A stretch of DNA of 64,000 nucleotides from Methylobacterium longum (GTDB lineage Bacteria; Pseudomonadota; Alphaproteobacteria; Rhizobiales; Beijerinckiaceae). The notes beneath the pieces were generated by a model. It was given only the letters and a program-made list of their open reading frames with translations. It did no database searches and was not told where the DNA came from. The stretch is from positions 1 to 64,000 of the forward strand of contig NZ_BPQS01000026.1 in assembly GCF_022179385.1 (NCBI RefSeq), written 5' to 3'. Made by a program: the position numbers and the translations under genes. Shown here in pieces: positions 20,922 through 31,005 of the stretch; the stretch's first letter is position 1; each line of letters begins with the position of its first letter.

Positions 20922-22175
20922 ATGGGCCGCGAATTCGACGTCATCATCGTAGGGGGAGGCGCCGCGGGCATCGGCGCCGCGCGGTGGCTTGCGGCCCACA
21001 GCACAGCGGCCTTGCTTCTCGAGGCGTCGTCGCGTCTCGGAGGCCGCGCGTACACGCAGGATCTCGGGGGCTACCCCCTCGACCTCGGCTGTGAGTGGCT
21101 CCACTCGGGCGACCGCAACGCATGGGTCGGCGTCGCTGAGGCATCGGGCTTCCCGGTCGACCGGGGCGATCCGCCATGGGCGAAGGCGCACCCTTCCATT
21201 GCCGAGGATGTCGATGACCAGGAGGCGGCGCGGCATGCATACGGCGATTGGGAGGAGCGGCTCCGCATCGTCGCCTCGGGCAGCGACCAAGCCAGCGATG
21301 CCCTTGAGCCCGGCGTCCCCTGGAACGCCTACGTGCGAGCCATCGCCGGTTTCATGAGTGGCGTCGCACCCGAGCGGATCTCCGCCGCGGACTACCTCGC
21401 CTATGATGATGCCTCGACGGGGCGGAACTGGAACCTGCCGCTCGGCTACGGCACGCTGGTCGCTGCCAGCCTGCCGTCCTCTACGGCCCTGCGGCTCGCC
21501 ACCCCCGTGGAGCAGATCGACCTGACAGCGGACGGCGTCGCCGTCACCACCCGCGCCGGCGTCGTCCGTGCCGGCGCCGCTATCCTCACAGTCTCGACTG
21601 CGGTCCTGGCCGGCGACGCGATCCGCCTTCCCGCCGGAGTCGATCCCTGGCGCGAGGCGGCTGCCGCGCTGCCGCTGGGCTGCAACGAGAAGCTCTTCCT
21701 GGAGATCGGGCGCGATTCCGCATTCGAGCCGGACACGCATGCGTACGGCAACCTCCACGACGCGAGGTCGGCCGCTTACTCGATCCGACCCAACGGATGG
21801 CCGGTGATCGAGGCGTTCCTCGGGGGCGACGGCGCCCGCATCGTGAAGGAGGATGGCCCGGCCGCAGGGTTCGCCCATGTCTCGGCCGAGTTGGCAGCCC
21901 TGTTCGGCAGCGACGTCGCCTCGGCGATACGACCGCTCGCGGCGACCTCCTGGAGCCGGATGGCCTCCATCGGGGGCGCGTATAGCTGCGCTCTGCCGGG
22001 CCGATCCCAGGCGCGGGCGCGGCTGGCCCAGCCCTTCGAGGACCGGCTGTTCTTCGCGGGCGAGGCGACGCATCCCTTCGACTTCACGACCGCTCACGGT
22101 GCCCACGACAGCGGGCAAAGGGCTGCCGACGAGGCCATGGCCGCACTCGGGAACAGGCGGGGCAAAGCGGCCTGA
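20922..22175 (+). CDS. FAD-dependent amine oxidase family protein
   Basis: The 417-residue protein begins with an FAD-binding Rossmann motif (FDVIIVGGGAAGIGAARWLA) and the second flavin motif SSRLGGRAYTQDLGGYPLDL. Near the end LFFAGEATHPFDFTTAHGA is the typical C-terminal FAD-contact motif of flavin amine oxidases. It may oxidise a polyamine or another amine; the substrate cannot be predicted. No signal peptide is present. It follows the antiporter by about 90 bases on the same strand and may be co-transcribed with it. Confidence 0.85.
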   Translation: MGREFDVIIVGGGAAGIGAARWLAAHSTAALLLEASSRLGGRAYTQDLGGYPLDLGCEWLHSGDRNAWVGVAEASGFPVDRGDPPWAKAHPSIAEDVDDQEAARHAYGDWEERLRIVASGSDQASDALEPGVPWNAYVRAIAGFMSGVAPERISAADYLAYDDASTGRNWNLPLGYGTLVAASLPSSTALRLATPVEQIDLTADGVAVTTRAGVVRAGAAILTVSTAVLAGDAIRLPAGVDPWREAAAALPLGCNEKLFLEIGRDSAFEPDTHAYGNLHDARSAAYSIRPNGWPVIEAFLGGDGARIVKEDGPAAGFAHVSAELAALFGSDVASAIRPLAATSWSRMASIGGAYSCALPGRSQARARLAQPFEDRLFFAGEATHPFDFTTAHGAHDSGQRAADEAMAALGNRRGKAA

Positions 22176-22319
22176 CGGGAGCCCTCGACGGCGTCCACAT
22201 GGCCGCAGGCGCCGGAACATCCGGGGGCGGCGTCCATTTCAAGGGACCCCGGACAGCATCACCCGACACGCGAGCCGCACGAGCTGTCCCGTTCGAAGGC
22301 GGCGCGACAGGACAGCTTC

Positions 22320-23225
22320 ATGACCGACGCCGCCGATCAGCGCCTCAGGATGCAGGATCCCCGCACCCAGTACCCGCAGCCGCCGTTCAAACGTCAACCG
22401 CAGGAGGCGCCCGGCCTCGCTGGGGCGATGGACCCGAAGCCGGACCACGGGGAGACAAGCTACAAGGGTCACGGGCGCCTCGCCGGTCGGAAGGCCCTGG
22501 TGACCGGCGCTGATTCCGGCATCGGGCGCGCGGCCGCCATCGCGTTCGCCCGCGAGGGCGCCGACGTGGCGCTCAGCTTCGTCGAGGACGAGATGCCGGA
22601 CGCGCGGGAGGTGGCAAAGCTGATCGAGGCCGAGGGGCGCAAGGCGGTGCTGCTGCCGGGCGACATCACCGATCCGGTGTTCTGCGAGGCGCTGGTCACG
22701 AAGGCGGTCGCCGACCTCGGCGGCCTCGACCTCCTGGTGAACAACGCCGGCAAGCAGACGAACCAGAAGGACATCGGCGACATCACGGCCGAGCAGTTCG
22801 ACCGGACGCTGAAGACCAACCTCTACGCGATGTTCTGGATCACCAAGGCAGCGTTGCCGCACATGCCGGCGGGCGCCTCCATCATCAACACGGCCTCGAT
22901 GGTGGCCTACAACCCGCCGCAGATTCTGTTGGACTACGCCACCACCAAGGCTGGCATCGTCGCCTTCTCGAAGGCCCTGGCCGAGCAGCAGGTGGCGAAG
23001 GGCATCCGCGTGAACGCCGTCGCGCCCGGTCCGTTCTGGACGGCCCTGCAGCCCTCGGGCGGCCAGCCGCAGGATGCGGTCGAGAAGTTCGGCTCGGAAG
23101 TGCCGCTCGGCCGCCCCGGCCAGCCGGTCGAACTCGCGCCGGTGTACGTCTTCCTGGCTTCCCAGGAGGCGAGCTACGTGACCGGCGAAGTCTACGGAGC
23201 CACGGGCGGCAACGGCACGGCCTAA
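22320..23225 (+). CDS. SDR family oxidoreductase (YghA/glucose-dehydrogenase-like)
   Basis: The 301-residue protein has an N-terminal extension rich in Pro and Gln (DPRTQYPQPPFKRQP), typical of the YghA-type subgroup, then a classical short-chain dehydrogenase. The cofactor motif is GADSGIGRAAAIAFA. LVNNAGKQ, the catalytic Ser in INTASMVAY, and Tyr and Lys in DYATTKAGIVAFSK are all present, as is VNAVAPGPFWTAL. NADP preference and substrate are unknown. AGGA lies eight bases before ATG 22320. Homologues are often stress-induced in alphaproteobacteria, which would fit the antiporter context. Confidence 0.9.
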   Translation: MTDAADQRLRMQDPRTQYPQPPFKRQPQEAPGLAGAMDPKPDHGETSYKGHGRLAGRKALVTGADSGIGRAAAIAFAREGADVALSFVEDEMPDAREVAKLIEAEGRKAVLLPGDITDPVFCEALVTKAVADLGGLDLLVNNAGKQTNQKDIGDITAEQFDRTLKTNLYAMFWITKAALPHMPAGASIINTASMVAYNPPQILLDYATTKAGIVAFSKALAEQQVAKGIRVNAVAPGPFWTALQPSGGQPQDAVEKFGSEVPLGRPGQPVELAPVYVFLASQEASYVTGEVYGATGGNGTA

Positions 23226-23695
23226 CCGAAGAGCCAGGCGCGGGGCTTGCCGCGAGGGGAAGCGGGTGTCCGGGGAAGAGGCCGTGTTTCGGCTCCTGCC
23301 GGTCGCCCTAGCGGATCCGCGCGACGCGGGCCCCCTTCTCGTCGGCTCGCGCCTCTGCTTCCTTGGCCGCTTGCCGGGCGTCGTCCAGCCCCCCACCCGG
23401 GCGCGCGTCTCGCAGCCATGCCGAAGATCGTCCAACTCCTCCTCGGGGGGTCTCGATGCCGATGCAGCGGTTCCGGGCCGCGCTCGACCGGATGAGCTTG
23501 TCGAGCTTGGCCTGAAGGGTGGCACGGGCGTGGCGCGGCGAATTCTGGATCGGTTGTTCGTGGCGAGGGGGGTAAGCCGGCTGTGGACGCGCAGTCGCCT
23601 GCGGCGGCGGCTTAGGCCGCCCGAGCGTCCCGGAACGGAACCCGGCATGGGGGTTGCCGATTGCCGCATCCCGCCTCCCTTGGACCAGGTCGCGT
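23226..23695. other. Gap of 470 bases holding an iron-permease remnant
   Basis: No intact gene is seen. The only recognisable content is the minus-strand low-affinity iron permease fragment listed separately (23308-23535). The remainder shows only shadow-type frames. Confidence 0.6.
23308..23535 (-). pseudogene. C-terminal remnant of a low-affinity iron permease family protein
   Basis: The minus strand reads ATLQAKLDKLIRSSAARNRC then IGIETP in one frame, EEELDDLRHGCETRARVGG in a second frame, and LDDARQAAKEAEARADEKGA back in the first. This order matches the C-terminal tail of low-affinity Fe/Cu permease proteins (KLDELIR...ARN.FIGIE...). The membrane part is absent and at least one frame change is needed, so I read it as a decayed fragment. 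Family assignment is by pattern memory, not by alignment. Confidence 0.45.
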
Positions 23696-24619
23696 ATGTC
23701 CCTGTCGAAGAAGGTGAAGGTCGGCCTCGACGAGACCCGCATCCTGATCCTCGGCTCGCAGATCCTGCTGGGCTTCCAGCTCCAGGGCGCCTTCCGCCCG
23801 GCCTTCGAGAGGCTGCGGTTCCACGACCGCGTCGTCTGGGTCGCCGCCCTGGGCCTCATCACGCTCACAATCGCCGTCCTCATCACGCCCTCGGTCCAAC
23901 ACCGGGTGGTGGAGGGCGGACGGGACACGAAGCGCCTTCTCGGCGTGATCGGGCGCTGCGCCGGCCTCGCGCTCGCGCCGTTCGCCGGGGCGCTCGGGGC
24001 GGACCTGTACCTCGCCGTCGAACCGGTGCTGGGGCTTGGCCCCGGCGCCGCCGCCGGTCTCCTCTCCTGCTGCGTCGCCCTCCTGTTCTGGTACGGGTTG
24101 GAGGCGCTGAAGGCACGAAGCGTCGGGGAACGGGAGCGCATCATGACCGACCGCGAACCCGAGCACGAGCACACCTCGCTGGAGACCAAGATCACGCAGA
24201 TGCTGACCGAGGCGCGGGTGATCCTGCCCGGCGCCCAGGCGCTGCTGGGCTTCCAGCTCGTCATCACCTTCTCGGAGGCGTTCGAGAAGCTGGCCTTCGC
24301 TACGAAGGTCGTGCACCTGGTGGCCCTCGGCTTCCTGGCGCTGACGGTGGTCTGGCTGATGGCGCCGGCGGCTTACCACCGCATCGTCTATGCGGGCGAG
24401 GACACGCCCGAGTTCCACGCCTTGGGCAGCCGCTTCCTGCTGGCGGCGAGCGTGACGCTCGCGCTCGGCATCTCGGCCGATCTGGGCGTCGTGGTGGCGA
24501 AGGTCGTCGCATCGAACGGGGCGGGCGTGGTCGCCGCGATCCTGACCCTCGGCCTTCTCGTGGGGCTCTGGCACATCCACCCGTTGGCGCTTCGGCGCCG
24601 CCACGGCGCTTCCGGATAG
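23696..24619 (+). CDS. Duplicated DUF6328 membrane protein
   Basis: The 307-residue protein contains two tandem copies of one membrane unit. Copy 1 has LDETRILILGSQILLGFQLQ and ITPSVQHRVVEGGRDTKR; copy 2 has LTEARVILPGAQALLGFQLV and MAPAAYHRIVYAGEDTPE. Each copy has about four hydrophobic helices, giving around eight in total, joined by a charged linker (RERIMTDREPEHEHTSLETK). DUF6328 proteins are usually single-unit membrane proteins of unknown function. ATG 23696 has AGGT upstream. A longer frame to 23654 has no better start. Confidence 0.75.
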   Translation: MSLSKKVKVGLDETRILILGSQILLGFQLQGAFRPAFERLRFHDRVVWVAALGLITLTIAVLITPSVQHRVVEGGRDTKRLLGVIGRCAGLALAPFAGALGADLYLAVEPVLGLGPGAAAGLLSCCVALLFWYGLEALKARSVGERERIMTDREPEHEHTSLETKITQMLTEARVILPGAQALLGFQLVITFSEAFEKLAFATKVVHLVALGFLALTVVWLMAPAAYHRIVYAGEDTPEFHALGSRFLLAASVTLALGISADLGVVVAKVVASNGAGVVAAILTLGLLVGLWHIHPLALRRRHGASG

Positions 24620-25051
24620 GGCAGATGTCGCGCTGACGGAGAATCCCGGTGCGCGGCACAGCTTCGACACGCCCACCAGCCCGTGGCCCGTCGCGTTCCC
24701 GAATGCGCAGAGCACCCGCCATTGCAGGATGGCAGAAAGCGACGCGGGCACGCTCTCAAGCTGCGGTAGGCCAGCCTCACAAGCCCGGTACGGACTCTTG
24801 CGCGGCGACAGGAGCCCATGTCGGCCGCAAGAGGGTCGCGACGGTACCGGCACGGGATGCCGTCGTCCAGTTGGTGCAGGCGGTGTTGTTGCCCTGAGAG
24901 AGGGTGCGTCGGGGCTATCGGCAAGCATCCTTGCCGCCGAGCCCGGCATCGGAAGGCCGCTGTTCTAGCGGCATTCGTCCGCATTCACGCCATTGTCGGG
25001 ATCACCGCTGCCCCGTCACAGCGCGCGACTTGGGCGGGGGGAGACAAAGCG
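24620..25051. other. 430 bases with no recognisable feature
   Basis: Frames here are short and unlike known proteins on both strands. I see no hairpin with a T-run and no repeat. Confidence 0.5.
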
Positions 25052-25500
25052 GTGAGAATCACACCTCTGGGGTTATCTGCCGGCGCCTGCACGCTGCTCA
25101 GTTCGTGGTGCGGACAAACCTACGTCCATCAACCCACGCCGACTTCCGCCCCGTCCCTCGATGCCGGGATCGAGGAGCTCGTCGGGGCCAACCACATCCT
25201 CACTGATCAAGGCGTGGTGGATGGCTCTGGACATAGCGGCATCGGCATCCCACGCGGCGTGATCACTTCCTGATGTCGCGCACTGTGGCGCCGGCGCTGG
25301 TCCGACGCGACGACATTCTGGAGTCCGACCGCGCCGGCGAGCCGGTCGATGCGAGGGGCCGTCAGGTCTTCCTCGAGCGGTTCATCCGCAGCGCCATCTG
25401 TCGGGTACGCCCGGATGTGCAGTCAGTGGTGCACACCCACTCGCCGGCCGTGATCTCCTTCAGCGTCAGCCAGGTGCCGACGCGCGCCACCTTCCTTATC
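25052..25500 (+). pseudogene. Class II aldolase/adducin family protein, frameshifted and truncated
   Basis: From GTG 25052 (GGGGGAG nine bases upstream) the first frame encodes a signal-peptide-like start, then LDAGIEELVGANHILTDQGV and VDGSGH, stopping at 25273. The next frame continues with SRTVAPALVRRDDILESDRA and the metal-site region VQSVVHTHSPAVISFSVSQV, and similarity ends at about 25497. These pieces are colinear with exported class II aldolase-like proteins, which bind zinc through HTH-type His motifs. One frameshift and loss of the C-terminal half make it nonfunctional. Confidence 0.65.
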
Positions 25501-26331
25501 GATAAAGTTGGACCATGTAGTGGTCTGGACCAGCGTCGACGCGCCGGCGGTCCCGTTGGATCCGCTGGGTCGAGAGTTGCGAACGCTGGGTGACGAGGTC
25601 GCCGATCTGGTACGTGATGTTGCTGCCGAAAGGCAGCGGGGCGGATGGTGTGGTCGGACTGATCTCGTACATCGGCGCACAGAGAGTGCGCCATTCGGCC
25701 GTCGTGTCGTCCGCACCCAACGAGCCAAATCCTAAGTCAGCCAGCTTATACAAGCACGGGTGTTGTATAGGCGCACCTTGATAGGGCAACCCGAAGGGGT
25801 ATGTGCGGTCTGCTGAGTGCGAAAACGTCGCAAGCACAGCGAATGGCGGCTTCGGGTAACATTCCGAATTCACATCCAACGCGCCAGCGTCGATCGACAG
25901 GAACGCGGACGGGTGGCTCGGCCGCGGTGCCCGGCGGGTTCGCCTGCACCGTGGCCCGCCTGGCTTTCAGGAGGCTCGCGCCGTCGCTGGAGCGCCCGAT
26001 TGGGGTCGCGAGAGGACCCTCCGCTCTTCCGGCTGACCATTCACCGAAGCAACCCTGCGGCTTCCGGCCAGACTCCGCCACGCCGAATTGTTGACGGGAG
26101 AAAAGCCTGTCGTTCGGCTTTGCGCCCATCCCGGCCATTCAGCGGGCTGTGGGGATATCCCGTGAGCGGAGGCTACCGGCCCCGATCGGCCATCTCCGCA
26201 CCCGACACGGGGATGACGGCATGCAGAACGAACCGGAAGGCCGATATTCGTCGACAATCGTCGCCCGACCGCTCGTCGCTCCAATTCCCCCGTTCCTCAG
26301 AACGATATCGGGAATGGAAGCGGCCCTGCCT
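25501..26331. other. 830 bases of noncoding or decayed DNA with an inverted repeat and a dispersed repeat
   Basis: An inverted repeat TATACAA-N9-TTGTATA is at 25747-25769 and could be an old operator. The dispersed repeat copy at 25998-26100 is listed separately. Frames here do not match known families; a minus-strand frame (25496-25879) vaguely recalls a GntR N-terminus but not enough to call. Confidence 0.5.
25998..26100. repeat. Dispersed intergenic repeat, copy A
   Basis: This stretch aligns by eye with 49217-49310 over about 100 bases, sharing blocks such as TTCCGGCTGACCAT, CCGAAGC and CGGCTTCC. Neither copy lies within a recognised gene. Confidence 0.65.
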
Positions 26332-26685
26332 TCATGAGCATGCGTTCTCGACCTTTGAGAAGATGGTCGTTTCGAGCGCGATGTGACCGTCCACGGCCTT
26401 CGGCTGCGAACACCGTTCGACGGCATGGAAGACCGCATGAATCTCCTCGGCCGTCTTCTCGTCGGCGCGGACGAGACGCCCGGTCCAGGCCGTGATTTCC
26501 TGTGGTGACGACGTGCTGGTCACGAAGCCGATGATGTCGCCCTCGGCCGTGCCGACGAGGATGCGGCTTCGATGCGTCTGCGCAGGGCCGGGATTGGCGG
26601 CGGTGTAGGTCCCGGAAACGGCCTCGCCCATCTGGAGGAGGCGAAGTTCCGCGCCTGCTTGGCTCCGCCAGACACCATCGAACAT
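26332..26685 (-). CDS. Avidin-like fold protein, biotin site largely lost
   Basis: The 117-residue protein follows the streptavidin strand pattern: DGVWRSQAGAELRLLQ (strand 1, W6), EAVSGTYTAANPG (Y27), GDIIGFVTSTS, EITAWTGRLV (W67) and a final TTIFSKV. Placed against streptavidin, Tyr43 and Trp92 have counterparts, but Asn23, Ser27, Ser45, Trp79, Trp108 and Asp128 do not. Biotin binding is therefore doubtful and the ligand may differ. There is no signal peptide. Start is ATG 26685. A ModE-like palindrome lies 51-74 bases upstream, linking it to the Mo/W genes next door. The fold call is from pattern recognition only. Confidence 0.55.
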   Translation of the reverse strand: MFDGVWRSQAGAELRLLQMGEAVSGTYTAANPGPAQTHRSRILVGTAEGDIIGFVTSTSSPQEITAWTGRLVRADEKTAEEIHAVFHAVERCSQPKAVDGHIALETTIFSKVENACS

Positions 26686-26735
26686 CGTTGACCAAGCCCG
26701 CCGACCGAGCGGCCGTTCGTACGGCCAATCACAAG

Positions 26736-26759
26736 CGATATAGCAGGATTGATATAACG
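26736..26759. promoter_or_regulatory. ModE-like operator upstream of the avidin-like gene
   Basis: CGATATAGC-N6-GATATAACG is an imperfect palindrome (7 of 9 pairs) matching the known ModE half-site style (CGNTATAT/ATATAACG). The same layout and spacing occur at 28732-28755. Confidence 0.6.
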
Positions 26760-26824
26760 GAAGCGGGAGCCCGGCAATGCTCGGGGCGCCGTCTGCGGCC
26801 GGTGAGGCTCTGAGGACGGCCTCG

Positions 26825-28081
26825 CTACCAGAGGGCTTCGTGCGGATGGAACCGCACGATGTCGCCCGGCGCGACCTCGATCCGGCTATCCTCCAACTCC
26901 ACGAGGCCGTCGGTTTCGGTGAGCGATGACAGCATGCCCGCGCCGTCGCGCTGGAATTTCCGGGCTTGCCAGGTGCCGTCGGCGTCCCGGGCGAGGCTGG
27001 CCCTGACGAACTCCCTGCGGCCGGCTCGCTTCCGGTAGGAGAAGGCCGCCCTGACGGTGAACCCGCGCGGCGGCGCGTAAGCCTCGCCGGCGAGCCGGGC
27101 GAGCAGCGGCCGCACGACGAACAGCAGGGTGACGTAGACAGCCACCGGATTGCCCGGCAGGCCCAGGAACGGCTTGCCGTCGATCATGCCCATCGCGACC
27201 GGCCGTCCCGGCTTGATCCCCAGCCTCCAGAACACGAGGCGCCCGATGGTCTCGACGGCGGTCTTCACGTGATCCTCGTCGCCGGTCGACACCCCGCCCG
27301 ACGTGAGGATCACGTCATGCTCCGCGACCGCCGCCGAGAGCCTCACCGCGAGTGCCGCCGGGTCGTCACGGATGACGCCGAGGTCACGCGCCGCGACGCC
27401 CATCCGCCGGAGAAGAGCAAGCAGCAGGATGCGGTTCGAGTCGTAGATCGCGCCCGGCCTCAAGGGCGCCCCCGGCTCGACGAGCTCGTTGCCCGTCGAG
27501 AACACGCCGACCCGCAGGGTGCGGCGGACCGTCAACGTGCGCAGGCCGACGGCGGTCGCCAGAGACAAGTCCTGCGGCCGGAGACGCCGGCCGGCCGCGA
27601 TGATCGGCGCGCCCTTCGCCACGTCCTCGCCAGCGTCGCGGCTGTTGGCGCCGCGCTTCAACCCGAGCGGCAGAGACACCCGGCCGTCGGGCAGGACGTG
27701 GACGTCCTCCTGCATGAAGACCGTGTCGGCATCCGCCGGCATCGGGGCTCCGGTGAAGATCCGGACGGCCGAGCCCGCCACCGACACGCCTTCCGACGAG
27801 CCGCCGGCCGCGACGACCGCGCCGACCGGCAGAACCGTCGAGTCGGAGGCGCGCAGGTCCGCGAAGCGGACCGCGTAGCCGTCGACGGCCGAGTTGGGGA
27901 ACGGCGGGACGTTGATCGGCGCAACGCAATCCTCGGCCAGGATGCGTCCGTCGGCGTCCCAGACGGGAACGTCCTCGGTGCCGACGATCGCTTCGAGTCG
28001 CTCGCCGAACAGCGCGTGCGCGTCCTCGATCGTCATCAGGGGGCCGCCGAACGCGAAGCAGTCATCGCTGAGCTGGGCCAT
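26825..28081 (-). CDS. moeA: Molybdopterin molybdenumtransferase MoeA
   Basis: The 418-residue length is normal. The family core is complete: PPFPNSAVDGYAVRFADL, the MoCF-domain segment STGNELVEPGAPLRPGAIYD, LTSGGVSTGDEDHVKTAVE, and LPGNPVAVYVTLLFVVRPLL. MoeA inserts molybdate (or tungstate) into adenylylated molybdopterin. The start ATG 28081 is five bases after the mobB stop, so the two form an operon that diverges from the formate dehydrogenase genes. This gives cofactor for that enzyme, which needs a bis-MGD metal centre. It is one of three intact MoeA-type genes here. Confidence 0.93.
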   Translation of the reverse strand: MAQLSDDCFAFGGPLMTIEDAHALFGERLEAIVGTEDVPVWDADGRILAEDCVAPINVPPFPNSAVDGYAVRFADLRASDSTVLPVGAVVAAGGSSEGVSVAGSAVRIFTGAPMPADADTVFMQEDVHVLPDGRVSLPLGLKRGANSRDAGEDVAKGAPIIAAGRRLRPQDLSLATAVGLRTLTVRRTLRVGVFSTGNELVEPGAPLRPGAIYDSNRILLLALLRRMGVAARDLGVIRDDPAALAVRLSAAVAEHDVILTSGGVSTGDEDHVKTAVETIGRLVFWRLGIKPGRPVAMGMIDGKPFLGLPGNPVAVYVTLLFVVRPLLARLAGEAYAPPRGFTVRAAFSYRKRAGRREFVRASLARDADGTWQARKFQRDGAGMLSSLTETDGLVELEDSRIEVAPGDIVRFHPHEALW

Positions 28082-28085
28082 TCGG

Positions 28086-28604
28086 CTAGAGCCTCCCGAG
28101 GACGTCTTCGAAGGAACCGGCCACGTCGAGCATCAGCCCCGTCACCGCCTCCGCGTCGTTCAAATCTACGACGGGAAGGCCCGATGCCGGAAATCCGACG
28201 TCGCTCGCGATGCCCACGATGGTGGCGTCCAGAGGATGGAGGGGCGGGCGGCCGTTGTCGACGCGATGGACCTCGATCTTGGGGATCGGCTCCCGCTTGT
28301 ATCCTTCCACGACGATGAGGTCGCAGGGGCTGATCCGTCGCAGGAGCTGACCCAGGGTCGCTTCCTGCTCGTCCCCCAGTTCGTGGACCTGGGCCCACCG
28401 GCGGCCCGACGAGACCAGGACCTCGCTCGCTCCCGCCTTGCGGTGCTCGTGGGAGTCCTTCCCGGGTTGGTCCGTGTCGAAGTCGTGGTGGGCGTGCTTA
28501 ATGGTCGCGACCTTCACACCGCGGGCGACGAGCACGGGGATGACCCGGATCAGGAGGCTGGTCTTGCCAGCGCCGCTCCACCCGGCAAGTCCGATTACGC
28601 GCAT
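28086..28604 (-). CDS. mobB: Molybdopterin-guanine dinucleotide biosynthesis protein MobB
   Basis: The 172-residue protein from ATG 28604 begins RVIGLAGWSGAGKTSLLIRV, with the P-loop GWSGAGKTS, and has the MobB signature TIKHAHHDFDTDQPGKDSHE followed by LIVVEGYKREPIPKIEVHR. MobB is a GTP-binding helper in attaching GMP to the molybdopterin cofactor. The frame is open 36 codons further upstream but the extension is unlike MobB. It is the first gene of the mobB-moeA operon and faces the fdh operon across a shared region carrying a ModE-like box. Confidence 0.92.
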   Translation of the reverse strand: MRVIGLAGWSGAGKTSLLIRVIPVLVARGVKVATIKHAHHDFDTDQPGKDSHEHRKAGASEVLVSSGRRWAQVHELGDEQEATLGQLLRRISPCDLIVVEGYKREPIPKIEVHRVDNGRPPLHPLDATIVGIASDVGFPASGLPVVDLNDAEAVTGLMLDVAGSFEDVLGRL

Positions 28605-28731
28605 ACCGGACACCACTGACCGCCTCCCCCGCGACGTCTCCACTGCCTCGCTCGACCAGTCAGGGCAAGCGTCAGCCATGTCGCCGCGGCGCGTGACCCC
28701 CGCCCTACGCAAATTGAAACGACTTCAAAAA

Positions 28732-28755
28732 CGATATAACACCTCCGCTATAACG
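28732..28755. promoter_or_regulatory. ModE-like operator in the mobB/fdh divergent region
   Basis: CGATATAAC-N6-GCTATAACG is an imperfect palindrome with the same spacing as the box at 26736-26759. A TTGAAA at 28714-28719 lies 15 bases before TATAAC (28735-28740), so a plus-strand promoter may overlap the box. Such overlap would fit repression or metal-responsive control. Confidence 0.6.
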
Positions 28756-28848
28756 GCTGCCATGTGGCATGCCACGGGCGAACGCCACGCCAACGGACCC
28801 GAACGGGCACGCCATGCACCACGTCGACTTCCCCTGGATCGCGCAAGC

Positions 28849-29169
28849 ATGAGCATGGGCGATGCATCCCCTGCGGCGGACTGGGCCGCCATCGTGACGG
28901 ACGCGTACTGCGCCGACGCGAAACCGCCGCTCACGCAGGAGCTCGCCGGGCGCGTCCGCGACGCGCTCGCGAAAGCGGTCGACTCCCCGGCCGAAGACGC
29001 CCCGAACACCCTGATGGACCGCCTGAACGGCGCCCTCGACGCGTTCGAGATCGAACTCCGCTCCGTCGTCGGGCCCAGGGTCACGTCCCTGGACGAGGCG
29101 ACGGGAGCCGTCGTGATGAAACATCGATCCGAGGCCGGCCAGCCGCTCCGGGCCTTCGGCGGCCAGTAG
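28849..29169 (+). CDS. Small protein of unknown function at the head of the fdh operon
   Basis: The 106-residue protein begins MSMGDASPAADWAAIVTDAY and is mostly helical in character, with PPLTQELAGRVRDALAKAV and NTLMDRLNGALDAFEIELRS. It has a single Cys and no signal peptide or membrane segment. It does not resemble the usual FDH delta subunit. It ends 62 bases before fdhB and lies downstream of the ModE-like box, so it is likely co-transcribed with the dehydrogenase. It may be an accessory or regulatory protein of that enzyme, but nothing in its sequence shows how. Confidence 0.6.
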   Translation: MSMGDASPAADWAAIVTDAYCADAKPPLTQELAGRVRDALAKAVDSPAEDAPNTLMDRLNGALDAFEIELRSVVGPRVTSLDEATGAVVMKHRSEAGQPLRAFGGQ

Positions 29170-29231
29170 GCCCCGACCGGACCGCAGGACGCCGCGACCA
29201 CCCGCCCCAGAAGTTGGAAATCAGATACCGC

Positions 29232-30950
<1,719 letters not shown>

Positions 30951-31005
30951 GGCAACCGATGGCGCCAGCGAACCCTATCCCGATGTCCGAGCCAGGAGCG
31001 GCCGC

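Noticed and set aside
25747..25769. TATACAA-N9-TTGTATA inverted repeat as a GntR operator
   Set aside because: The flanking minus-strand frame only vaguely recalls a GntR N-terminus, and no intact regulator or target is adjacent.
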